In this document: positions 43,288-51,238 of the stretch, piece after piece
Numbering within the stretch: position 1 is the stretch's first letter
Layout: each line of letters opens with the position of its first letter
DNA from: Vreelandella alkaliphila
GTDB lineage: Bacteria > Pseudomonadota > Gammaproteobacteria > Pseudomonadales > Halomonadaceae
Length of the DNA stretch: 64,000 nt
NCBI RefSeq assembly: GCF_016107625.1
Contig: NZ_JABASV010000003.1
Coordinates: 1 to 64,000, forward strand
Direction: 5' to 3'
The notes under the pieces: generated by a model
What the model was told of the DNA's origin: nothing
Databases searched by the model: none
The model's input: the letters and a program-made list of their open reading frames with translations, nothing else
Program-made: the position numbers and the translations under genes

Positions 43288-45039
43288 CTATTCAATACCC
43301 ACTGAATCTTTCTTTTCCAACCAGCGATGTGCCATACGCTCGGCATGGGCAAGATTGCTCACGACCCCTAATTTACCCACTTCACGCTTAATGCCCGCGC
43401 GTTTAATTTTGAGTGCCAGGCGCGGCTGCAGCCCAACAAACATCACTCCTACGCCATGTTCGCTAAGCTCACGGCGCAACGTATCTAACGCCACCATGGC
43501 CGTGGTATCCAGACTGGGAACTTTGCGCATATCCAGGACGATAATTCGCACGTTGTGATCAATTACTCGTAGCGTGGCAATCGCTTTTTCTGCGGCGCCG
43601 AAAAATAGTGGGCCGTGAATTTTGTAAAGGGCGACTTCCGGTGGGAAGTGCGCGTCTTTATCGGGTGTGTCTAAGCGTTGAGTGTGGGTCAACTGTGCCA
43701 TGCGGCGAATAAACAACGCGGCGGCCAAGCCAATACCGACAGCTACCGCAATCACCATATCAAAAAGTACCGTTAGCCCAAAGCAGATCACCAGCACCCA
43801 CACATCGCTAGCTGGGGCACTTTTCAGCGTATGCACAAAGTGTCGTGCCTCGCTCATATTCCAGGCGACGATAAATAGTAGCGCAGCCAGAGCCGCCATA
43901 GGCACATGTCCCAGAACACCTGCCAGCGCGACTACCGCGAGTAACACCACCAGCGAATGTACTACCGCGGCGAGAGGTGAGAAGGCGCCGCTTTTAATGT
44001 TGGTCGCCGTGCGGGCAAGCGCTGCTGTGGCGGTAATGCCGCCAAAGAAGGGCACGATTAAGTTGCCCAGCCCCTGACCAATCAGTTCAGCATTAGGATC
44101 ATGTCGAGTGCGGGTTAGGCCATCTGCCACGACGGCGCAGAGCAGTGATTCAATGGCCGCCAGTAACGCGATGGCTAGCGCTGGGCCAAGCAGCGCTTGA
44201 ATTAGCGCGAAGTTAATCTCAAGCGGTGCGCCGTCAGCGCCAGGAAAGTGCCAGGGTGCAGCAACGCTAGGTGCAAAGGGTGGAATGCCGCTACCGCTTT
44301 CACCTTGGAACTCCCAGCTAAACCGTGAGGCGATCGTGTCGACTTCAACGCCACTCATTACTAGTAGTGCGGCAGCCAGGGTACCTACCGCCAAGCCAAC
44401 TAGTGGCGCAGGTATCGGGGTATTCAATCTGGGCCAGATTAACAGCGTTGCCAAGGTAACAACTCCCACGCTGATTTCTGCGGGGGAAAGAGTGGGTAGC
44501 GCTTGGCCAATCAGTACTAGGTTATGCAGGGTACTATCGCCTAGCTCTACTCCGGCCAAGCCAAGAAAGTCAGGTAGTTGTAGGAGCGCAATGACTACCC
44601 CGATGCCCGCCGTAAAGCCGAGGATAACCGGGTAGGGCACGTACTGAATCAGACTGCCTAACCGAGAAAGCCCCAGTGCGACCAAAATAGCACCCGCCAT
44701 CAGTGTGGCGATCAGCAGTCCGCCCAGGCCATGGTTGGCGACAATAGGAAATAGAATTACCACAAAAGCGGCGGTGGGGCCGGAAATGTTAAAACGCGAG
44801 CCACCCGTCAAAGCGATCACTGCGCCCGCGACAATCGCAGTATAAAGCCCGTGTTGGGGCGGCACGCCAGTGGCAATCGCCAGCGCCATAGAAAGTGGGA
44901 CGGCTACCACACCAATCGTTAGCCCCGCCATGACATCACGTTTCAATTTGGCAAGCGTGTATCCTTCGCGCCAAGCGCTAAGTAGTGCACTGCCCGGCAC
45001 TGGAAAGGCGTATCCCGAAGGTCGGTGAGCGCGGGCCAT
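43288..45039 (-). CDS. dauA: SulP-family anion/dicarboxylate transporter with STAS domain (DauA-like)
   Basis: A 583-residue SulP carrier: about 12 membrane segments, then a cytosolic STAS domain (about 455-570; GPLFFGAAEKAIATL, IIVLDMRKVPSLDTTAMVAL). GLTIGVVAVPLSMALAIATG, GSRFNISGPTAAFVVIL and FFGGITATAALARTATNIKS match E. coli DauA/YchM closely, a succinate/aspartate/fumarate carrier. Other SulP members move sulfate or bicarbonate, so the substrate stays open. AGGAG lies 9 bases before ATG 45039. It stands alone on the minus strand. Confidence 0.88.
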   Translation of the reverse strand: MARAHRPSGYAFPVPGSALLSAWREGYTLAKLKRDVMAGLTIGVVAVPLSMALAIATGVPPQHGLYTAIVAGAVIALTGGSRFNISGPTAAFVVILFPIVANHGLGGLLIATLMAGAILVALGLSRLGSLIQYVPYPVILGFTAGIGVVIALLQLPDFLGLAGVELGDSTLHNLVLIGQALPTLSPAEISVGVVTLATLLIWPRLNTPIPAPLVGLAVGTLAAALLVMSGVEVDTIASRFSWEFQGESGSGIPPFAPSVAAPWHFPGADGAPLEINFALIQALLGPALAIALLAAIESLLCAVVADGLTRTRHDPNAELIGQGLGNLIVPFFGGITATAALARTATNIKSGAFSPLAAVVHSLVVLLAVVALAGVLGHVPMAALAALLFIVAWNMSEARHFVHTLKSAPASDVWVLVICFGLTVLFDMVIAVAVGIGLAAALFIRRMAQLTHTQRLDTPDKDAHFPPEVALYKIHGPLFFGAAEKAIATLRVIDHNVRIIVLDMRKVPSLDTTAMVALDTLRRELSEHGVGVMFVGLQPRLALKIKRAGIKREVGKLGVVSNLAHAERMAHRWLEKKDSVGIE

Positions 45040-45064
45040 CAGGCAAGTCTCCTAATAAAGTTGA

Positions 45065-45103
45065 AAAACAAGCAAGTGGGAAAACAAGCAAGTGGGAAAA
45101 CAA
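45065..45103. repeat. 16-bp tandem repeat, 2.4 copies
   Basis: AAAACAAGCAAGTGGG occurs twice (45065-45080, 45081-45096), followed by AAAACAA. It lies 26 bases upstream of the SulP start, just beyond the ribosome site, where it would sit in the leader or promoter. Confidence 0.88.
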
Positions 45104-45183
45104 AGTTTTACGTTACGCCTGCCCAGTGATTCTCACAATATGGCGTTAGTTGTGAGGGGCGTCATCAGGGCGTTTTTCGGGCA

Positions 45184-45213
45184 TAAAAAAATCCCAGCAC
45201 GTAGCTGGGATTT
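45184..45213 (-). terminator. Rho-independent terminator of betT
   Basis: The stem AAATCCCAGC/GCTGGGATTT with loop ACGTA; on the minus strand it runs into seven T. It ends the leftward betT transcript, whose stop is at 45240. Confidence 0.92.
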
Positions 45214-45239
45214 CTCTTTTCACTTAAAGACTTACGCCA

Positions 45240-47288
45240 TTACATCTGGGAATCTTCGGGCGGTTCGCCGATGGTGCCGGGCATTGCTTGCACATGGCCC
45301 ATCTGTTGACCTGCCAGAGTAAGGAAGTGTAGATGGCGTTCGTACTCTGCCACGAGATCACCAATCACTTGACCACGGGTATAGCCGTTCAAGTCTTTAT
45401 CTTGACCGCCTTCAGCTAAGTACACGTCCAAGCGGACATAGAAGTCATCATCCGCAGGTATAAAGCTGGGTGTACGCATACGGTGCGGACATACTTGATA
45501 GACAAAGCTAGTGGCATCGCCCAGGTCAACCTGCAGCGTCAGATTGGGAAGCGACTCGCCATCAAGATGCTCTTCGGTAACGTTGGCGGTTTGGCCTCGG
45601 CTTTCAAGTTCTTGGGCAAATTGCGTCATCGCTGGGCGAATAGAGTGTTGAATGGTTGCCGCGGCACCCGCACGGTTAGAGGTATCCAGCGCACGATCCA
45701 AACGCTCGCGCCAGTCGCCGCCGGGTGCGCCACCGGCAATCATGCGACGTGCGTCGGCTTTGCTGCCTTCCAGTTTTAGGGCTTTATACATTCCCACCAT
45801 GACGGCGAAAATCACCAATGAGAAAGGCAGGGCGGTAATCACCACGGCACTTTGCAGAGCGTTTAAGCCGCCAGCCATTAACAGGGCGATGGTGATCAAG
45901 CCAATCACTGCCGACCAGAAAATACGCAGACGGATCGGCGCATCATGGTTAACGTCACTCAAAATAGAAGTGAAGTTGGCCAGTACCAGCGCACCGGAGT
46001 CCGCAGAGGTAATAAAGAACACAATGCCTAGCACTGTTACTATGGCTGCAGTAAGACCTGCGTAAGGATAGTACTCAAGCAGTGTATAAAGCGTGGTTTG
46101 CGGAGTGTTGAGTGCCTGCTCACCCAGCTCGACCACACCTTGGTTGGCCACCAGCTCAATGCCGCTGTTACCGAACACCGACATCCAGACCATCATAAAG
46201 GCCAGCGGAATAAACAACGCTCCAGCAACAAATTCGCGGATGGTACGGCCACGTGAAATACGTGCCAAGAAAAGGCCGACAAACGGTGTCCAGGCAATCC
46301 ACCAGCCCCAGAAGAAGATCGTCCACCACATTTTCCACTCTTGGGCGCCTTCATCGGCAAACGCGTAGGTGTCAAAGCTGGCACCCACAAACCCAGAAAG
46401 GTAGTCACCGGCGTTATTGACCACTTTATCTAGTAGGACCAGGGTATCGCCTGAAAAGAGTACAAATAGCATCAGGGCTAGCGCGAGTAGCATGTTGAAC
46501 TCAGAAAGACGGCGAATGCCTTTCTCGACGCCAGTCACCACAGAAATGGTTGCCAACACCACGACCAGGACGATCAAAATCACTTGCACGGTGAGGGTTT
46601 CAGGCACACCAAACATGTAGGTAAGGCCGTAATTGAGCTGCATCACCCCAATACCCAGGCTAGTGGCGATACCGAATACAGTGGAGACAACAGCGGTAAT
46701 GTCTACGGCGTTACCGATTGGCCCGTGGATACGCTTGCCTAAAATTGGATAGAGAGCGCTACGGATCGCCAGTGGCAAGCGATGGCGGTAACTAAAGTAG
46801 GCCAGCGCCATACCCATCAACACGTACAGCCCCCAGCCGGAAAGCCCCCAGTGCAGATAGGTTTGAACGACGGCCTGACGCATGGCCTCTTGGCTTTCAG
46901 GCGCTAGATCAGGTGGTGCCAGATAGTGGGCGACCGGTTCAGCAACGCTGAAAAACAGCAAGTCAATACCGATACCTGCAGCAAACAGCATGGCTGACCA
47001 CGATAGCAACGAAAACTCAGGCCGAGAGTGATCTGGGCCAAGGCGAATGCTGCCAAAGCGCGACATGCCAATAATCACCACAAATACCAGATAAGCCACA
47101 ATCGCCAGCATGTAGTACCAGCCGAATGTTTTACTTACCCAGGCAAGCCCAGCATCGAAGAAAGCACCGGCCTGTTCGGTAAACAGCATGGTAAGAATCA
47201 AGAAAAGGAGAATTCCCGCCACACTCCCGTGGAAAACCACGGGATTGAGGCGGTCGCGTGAGGGGAGGTTGGGGTTGTCTTTCGCCAT
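45240..47288 (-). CDS. betT: BCCT-family choline transporter BetT
   Basis: A 682-residue betaine/choline/carnitine transporter with 12 membrane segments and a cytosolic C-terminal domain of about 170 residues. MLFAAGIGIDLLFFSVAEPV replaces the sodium-type GMGIG glycine motif with GIGID, as in choline-specific, proton-coupled BetT. The WWTIFFWGWWIAWTPFVGLF helix carries the tryptophan substrate box. Length matches E. coli BetT (677). Choline imported here would be oxidised to the osmoprotectant glycine betaine. No betABI genes are in the window, but a BetI-like operator lies upstream. Confidence 0.93.
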   Translation of the reverse strand: MAKDNPNLPSRDRLNPVVFHGSVAGILLFLILTMLFTEQAGAFFDAGLAWVSKTFGWYYMLAIVAYLVFVVIIGMSRFGSIRLGPDHSRPEFSLLSWSAMLFAAGIGIDLLFFSVAEPVAHYLAPPDLAPESQEAMRQAVVQTYLHWGLSGWGLYVLMGMALAYFSYRHRLPLAIRSALYPILGKRIHGPIGNAVDITAVVSTVFGIATSLGIGVMQLNYGLTYMFGVPETLTVQVILIVLVVVLATISVVTGVEKGIRRLSEFNMLLALALMLFVLFSGDTLVLLDKVVNNAGDYLSGFVGASFDTYAFADEGAQEWKMWWTIFFWGWWIAWTPFVGLFLARISRGRTIREFVAGALFIPLAFMMVWMSVFGNSGIELVANQGVVELGEQALNTPQTTLYTLLEYYPYAGLTAAIVTVLGIVFFITSADSGALVLANFTSILSDVNHDAPIRLRIFWSAVIGLITIALLMAGGLNALQSAVVITALPFSLVIFAVMVGMYKALKLEGSKADARRMIAGGAPGGDWRERLDRALDTSNRAGAAATIQHSIRPAMTQFAQELESRGQTANVTEEHLDGESLPNLTLQVDLGDATSFVYQVCPHRMRTPSFIPADDDFYVRLDVYLAEGGQDKDLNGYTRGQVIGDLVAEYERHLHFLTLAGQQMGHVQAMPGTIGEPPEDSQM

Positions 47289-47341
47289 GGAGGCGGACTC
47301 CTGTTGTTAAGACAAGAATTAAAAACAGCGTTATTTTTGAA

Positions 47342-47351
47342 TGAACGTTCA
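47342..47351. promoter_or_regulatory. BetI-like operator upstream of betT
   Basis: TGAACGTTCA, a perfect palindrome, extends with flanks TTGAA-left and AATAA-right toward the AT-flanked TGAACGTTCA pattern reported for BetI sites. It lies 54 bases before the betT start. BetI releases DNA when choline is present. The betI gene would have to be elsewhere. Confidence 0.65.
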
Positions 47352-47438
47352 AATAAAATACGCGGTTTATGTGCTCACTTCAAGTCGACGGGAAGCTTTC
47401 AGACCCGCGGATAAAGCGCTTTTCAGGAGTATAGAAAC

Positions 47439-47463
47439 AAAAATGCCCGGCTAGGCCGGGCGT
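47439..47463 (-). terminator. Rho-independent terminator of the Spy-like gene
   Basis: The stem GCCCGGC/GCCGGGC with loop TAG; read leftward it is followed by ATTTTTG. It lies 30 bases after the stop of the Spy-like gene at 47493. Confidence 0.9.
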
Positions 47464-47492
47464 TAGAGCAGGGTTTGACGTTTAATAAACGC

Positions 47493-47921
47493 TTACTCTG
47501 CCGCACTTTCCTCTGCAGGTTCGCTGTGGTGTCCACGACGCTCATGATCGCGCTTGCCATGAGCTCCTTCACCCTGGCGACGCTCGCCATGTCTCTCAGC
47601 ATGCATCTCGCGCATGGCATCGCGCAGAGTTTGTTGCTCTTCTTCGGTTAGGATCTCGGCCACCTGTGCTTGGTGCTCTTCGCGCAGCGACAGCATGGCA
47701 TCACGGTGTTCAGCGTGTGCTTCGTTTAAGGCAGTTTGCTGCTCTTCGCTTAAACCGGCGCGTTGATAAGCTTCTTGGCGGTACTCTTCCATGCGTTCCT
47801 GCATTGCTTCGCGGTCAATACCTGCACTGTTGTGGTGACCGGCATTGGCACTGACGGCTAAAGGCATAAGTGCAACGGCAAGTAGTGCAGGAGCAAATAA
47901 TTGACGTAATGTCATGTTCAT
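47493..47921 (-). CDS. Spy/CpxP-like periplasmic chaperone, His-rich tail
   Basis: A 142-residue periplasmic protein: signal peptide (LFAPALLAVALMPLAVSANA) and a helical domain with two LTXXQ-type motifs, GLSEEQQTALNEAH and ILTEEEQQTLRDAM. The last 35 residues are rich in His, Arg and Glu (HAERHGERR, KRDHERRGHH) and could bind metal. Spy is an ATP-independent chaperone induced by BaeSR and CpxAR in E. coli. The promoter region carries the 27-bp motif shared with the RND/baeSR operon 8 kb away. GAGG precedes ATG 47921. Confidence 0.85.
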   Translation of the reverse strand: MNMTLRQLFAPALLAVALMPLAVSANAGHHNSAGIDREAMQERMEEYRQEAYQRAGLSEEQQTALNEAHAEHRDAMLSLREEHQAQVAEILTEEEQQTLRDAMREMHAERHGERRQGEGAHGKRDHERRGHHSEPAEESAAE

Positions 47922-47983
47922 AATAGACCTCGAAACGTTTTAAAAAGTGGCAGTTTATCGATGTCAGTATCTAGGAGCTTGGT

Positions 47984-48010
47984 GTAAAACGTTTGCACAA
48001 AGTGTGCAAC
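47984..48010. promoter_or_regulatory. Candidate BaeR box, spy-like promoter
   Basis: A 27-base element, 63 bases upstream of the Spy-like gene, identical at 20 of 27 positions and in the same orientation to 55624-55650 before the RND operon. Conserved pattern: GTAAA-N3-T-N-TGCA-N-A-N-AG-N-GTGCAAC. It includes the perfect palindrome TTGCACA-AAG-TGTGCAA (47993-48009). Confidence 0.6.
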
Positions 48011-48062
48011 AACCGTGACCTTATTTTAGCTTACACGGTCACAATCACTTGGGTGGGGGCTC

Positions 48063-48088
48063 ACTGGATTTAAGAACTGGATTTAAGA
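48063..48088. repeat. 13-bp tandem duplication
   Basis: ACTGGATTTAAGA is repeated exactly twice upstream of the lipoprotein hydrolase gene. A second direct repeat, GTATTGAGG with a 14-base period (48108-48116, 48122-48130), follows, and its second copy provides the GAGG ribosome site. Confidence 0.8.
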
Positions 48089-48138
48089 AGACCTGTGATT
48101 AAAAACTGTATTGAGGGGGGAGTATTGAGGAATTTTAC

Positions 48139-49071
48139 ATGCTGGATTTACGTATTATGCGTCGATACCTGGGCGTAAGCGCGCTGACTCTCTTGATGAG
48201 TGGCTGCGGTGCAACGCATCAAGCCAGCCAGGGCCTACCTGCCATTGAGCAGGGGATGCTGAACACTCCGCAGACCTTTACTCGACTACCTTCCAAACGT
48301 TATACACCTGATGATTGGGCACAAACATTGAGCGCCCAGGTGCTATTGCCGAATGCGTCAGACGCAGAGCGTCGACCAGCTGCACTCATTGTGCATGGCG
48401 GTGGCTGGCGCAACCGTGGACCTGACGACATGGAGGCGATTGCTGAGCAGTTAGCAGAGCAGGGATATGTGACAGTGAATATTGAGCACCGCTTTGCTCC
48501 CGAGTACCGATTCCCTGAACAGCTACATGATTTGCAACAGGCGATGAGCTGGATTCACAGTAACGCTGAGCGTTGGCAAGTGGATACTGACCGCATCGTG
48601 GGCGTTGGCTTTTCTTCTGGCGCACATTTGATAAGCCTGCTTGCCTTGGCTGGCGATGAAGGCCCGCTTGGCGACCCCTATGGTGGCGAGCACACAAAGC
48701 TAGCAGCGGTGTTGGTCGGCGGTCTACCCAGTGATCTGCTGAAGTTTGATGACGGCCGCTTGGTGGTCGACTTTATTGGCGGCACCCGCGCCGAAAAACC
48801 AGAGGCCTATGTGCTGGCTTCACCTGCGCGGCAAATCACCCCTCAGGCACCACCGTTTTTTCTGTTTCATGGCAGTTGGGATCAGCTAGTGCCCGTTGAT
48901 CACGCTACTGACTTCTATCAAGCACTCCAGGCTCAGGGCACTGAAAGCGAGCTTTACTTACAGCGTGGCTACGGTCATTTTGCCAGCTTTCTGCTGCGTG
49001 GTAGCGCCATTGACGCGGGAATCGCCTTTTTAAATCGCCAAGTTCAGCCACCGATTGTAGAGAGCAAATAG
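48139..49071 (+). CDS. Lipoprotein alpha/beta hydrolase (esterase)
   Basis: A 310-residue hydrolase with a lipoprotein signal (ALTLLMSGC, lipidated Cys about residue 23). The fold shows the oxyanion motif VHGGGWRN, nucleophile elbow GVGFSSGAHL (Ser about 155), the acid in GSWDQLVPVDHA and the catalytic His in GYGHFASF. This is the carboxylesterase/BD-FAE-like group that deacylates small or carbohydrate esters. ATG 48139 follows GAGG; ATG 48157 is possible. It is convergent with baeR (6 bases between stops) and divergent from the Spy-like gene. Confidence 0.87.
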   Translation: MLDLRIMRRYLGVSALTLLMSGCGATHQASQGLPAIEQGMLNTPQTFTRLPSKRYTPDDWAQTLSAQVLLPNASDAERRPAALIVHGGGWRNRGPDDMEAIAEQLAEQGYVTVNIEHRFAPEYRFPEQLHDLQQAMSWIHSNAERWQVDTDRIVGVGFSSGAHLISLLALAGDEGPLGDPYGGEHTKLAAVLVGGLPSDLLKFDDGRLVVDFIGGTRAEKPEAYVLASPARQITPQAPPFFLFHGSWDQLVPVDHATDFYQALQAQGTESELYLQRGYGHFASFLLRGSAIDAGIAFLNRQVQPPIVESK

Positions 49072-49077
49072 ACGGGG

Positions 49078-49797
49078 TTATCCCTCAGGCTGATATTTAT
49101 ATCCAACCCCGTAAACGGAGCGAATAATCTCTAGCTCGGGGAGTGCTTCATGGATTTTTTTGCGTAGCTTCTTAATGTGGCTGTCCACGGTACGCTCCGA
49201 GACAATGCGATTATCCCTGTACATGTGATCCATTAGCTGCTCGCGACTGAAGATACGTCCCGGGGACTGCATCATGACGCGCAATAGTTGGAACTCTACG
49301 GCAGTGAGGCCAAGGTCGTGCCCATTGGCAAGCGCCTGCCAGCCCTCTTCATCGAGTGTCACTGGTGCTTGTGGGGTGGTGTCGGAGGCGTCATCGACTT
49401 GCGCCGCGGCTTGGCTGCGGCGTAATACGGCTTTTACGCGGGCAACCACTTCGCGGGGGCTAAAGGGTTTGCAAACATAGTCGTCTGCACCTAGCTCCAA
49501 GCCCAGTAAACGATCAACTTCCTCGACTTTCGCGGTCACCATAATAATGGGTAAGTTAGGCCAGTGTTGACGGATTTCTCGACACAGCGCTAGTCCATCT
49601 TTACCAGGGAGCATGACATCTAGCAGTACTAATGCAGGAACGTGCTGGGTTAGCCAGGGCATAACGTCGTTGCCGTTGGCAATTATTGTCGGAGCAAAAT
49701 TATTGTTTTCCAGGTAGTCCGCCATTAAGCGGGCAATTTTAGGCTCGTCTTCAACAATGAGCAGTGAGGCGTCTTGGGATGAATTATTCTCAGACAT
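49078..49797 (-). CDS. baeR: OmpR-family response regulator BaeR
   Basis: A 239-residue response regulator. Receiver with D60 in LVLLDVMLPGKDGLALCREI, the strongly BaeR-like TAKVEEVDRLLGLELGADDY-VCKPFSPREVVARVK region, then an OmpR winged helix (YRDNRIVSERTVDSHIKKLR, then VYGVGYKYQ). ATG 49797 is preferred over a TTG at 49824 that overlaps baeS. It is last in adaptor-RND-baeS-baeR, mirroring mdtABCD-baeSR of E. coli. Confidence 0.92.
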   Translation of the reverse strand: MSENNSSQDASLLIVEDEPKIARLMADYLENNNFAPTIIANGNDVMPWLTQHVPALVLLDVMLPGKDGLALCREIRQHWPNLPIIMVTAKVEEVDRLLGLELGADDYVCKPFSPREVVARVKAVLRRSQAAAQVDDASDTTPQAPVTLDEEGWQALANGHDLGLTAVEFQLLRVMMQSPGRIFSREQLMDHMYRDNRIVSERTVDSHIKKLRKKIHEALPELEIIRSVYGVGYKYQPEG

Positions 49798-49813
49798 AGT
49801 CAGCTCGCTTAGA

Positions 49814-51238
49814 TTAAGAGGCAATAAATAGCGGAAAGCGCAGCGTCCATTTCAGGCCGCCTAGCTCAGAAACGCCAGGTGAGAGTGTTCCGCCATGGGC
49901 ATTGACTAACGCGCTAGCAATAGAGAGCCCCAGCCCGCTGCCGCCACTTGCGCGGTTACGTGAGCCTTCCACGCGGTATAGGCGTTCAGTTAAGCGTGAA
50001 AGCTCGTTTTCAGGCACGCCTGGGGAACTGTCTTCCCAAGTAATCACAGCATGGTTAGTCTCGCAGGTTAATGAAACCCGTAGCTCTCCTGGTGGTTGTG
50101 TATAGGCGCAGCTGTTATCCAGCAGGTTATTCCAGAGCTGGCGTAGGCGTTGGGCATCCCCTTGTATCATGATGCCGGGGGTAAGCTGGCTTGACAGTGT
50201 CAGGCCGCTCTCTTCTAGCCAGCGGTCGGCATCGGATAAACGGCCTTTCAAGCTTTCGCTAAGGTTCATTGGCGCTAGCTGAATATCTAATGCGCCTGCA
50301 TCACTTTGCGAAAGCAGCCTCAAGTCAGTGACTAACCGTTCCAGTTGAGACACTTCTTGAGCCAGTGAGCTAAGATTTTCCTGGTTTAGCGGACGAATCC
50401 CATCCTGCATCGCTTCGATTTCACCACGCAGGACTGCCAACGGGGTACGTAGTTCGTGCGCTGTGTCTGATACCCATCGTGCTCTGGCGTCACGGCTAGC
50501 TTCTAAGGTGGCCGCCAATACGTTGAAATCGCGTGCCAAACTGGAAAGTTCATCTCGGCCGCGTTCTGGTAACCGAGTGTGATAATCACCTTCGGTTAAG
50601 CGCAATGTTGCGCCCGCCAATGCTCGGGTGCGTCGGCCTAGCCACCAGGAAAGCCCTCCTGCCAGTAACAGCGATGCTAACCCAAGAGAAACAACAATAA
50701 GCACCAAATTGCGCTGCTGGCGCTCTAGGAAGCGACTTTCCATGCGCTCCATCATATCTTGCGGAGGACGAAACCCCAGTTCTCCAATCGCTTCATTGTT
50801 GCCGCTTGAGGTCACGTCGCTATACAGGGTGAGCCACCGCCAACCGTTTGAGCCGCGTGCGCTCTCAACAGGCGGGACGACGAAGCGGCCATCGCTATTG
50901 CGTAAAGCGAAGTCCTGAGCTTCGCCGAGAGGAGAAGGGCGATCACGGTGTGCCTGGCCAAGCTCAAAGCGCACAATATAGGGCCAGCGCTCTGGCGATT
51001 GCTCCAACCACTCCCAACTGCCTTGGGTTTCCCAGCGAGTAATTAGCCCATCCGCCAGCAGCGTAGCGCGTCGCTCTTGGGCTTGATTGAGATATTCTAA
51101 AAAGCCGCGATCGATGCTGTAAGTTACTGCTAAAAAAACGCTCGCTGCAATGGCTACGTTGACGCTTAAAATCGCCACAAAAAGCTTTAGACCCAGCCGA
51201 GAAGGGCGCCACTGGCGCAGCGAAGCGAACAGTTTCAT
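49814..51238 (-). CDS. baeS: Sensor histidine kinase BaeS
   Basis: A 474-residue membrane kinase: TM1 (about 17-40), periplasmic domain (about 41-176), TM2 (about 178-200), HAMP (about 201-252), HisKA with H261 in DTAHELRTPLAVLRGEIE, and HATPase with NNLLDNSCAYT and GGSGLGLSIASALV. It matches BaeS, which responds to envelope-damaging compounds. The ATG overlaps the RND pump stop by one base, so it is translated with the pump. Confidence 0.92.
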   Translation of the reverse strand: MKLFASLRQWRPSRLGLKLFVAILSVNVAIAASVFLAVTYSIDRGFLEYLNQAQERRATLLADGLITRWETQGSWEWLEQSPERWPYIVRFELGQAHRDRPSPLGEAQDFALRNSDGRFVVPPVESARGSNGWRWLTLYSDVTSSGNNEAIGELGFRPPQDMMERMESRFLERQQRNLVLIVVSLGLASLLLAGGLSWWLGRRTRALAGATLRLTEGDYHTRLPERGRDELSSLARDFNVLAATLEASRDARARWVSDTAHELRTPLAVLRGEIEAMQDGIRPLNQENLSSLAQEVSQLERLVTDLRLLSQSDAGALDIQLAPMNLSESLKGRLSDADRWLEESGLTLSSQLTPGIMIQGDAQRLRQLWNNLLDNSCAYTQPPGELRVSLTCETNHAVITWEDSSPGVPENELSRLTERLYRVEGSRNRASGGSGLGLSIASALVNAHGGTLSPGVSELGGLKWTLRFPLFIAS

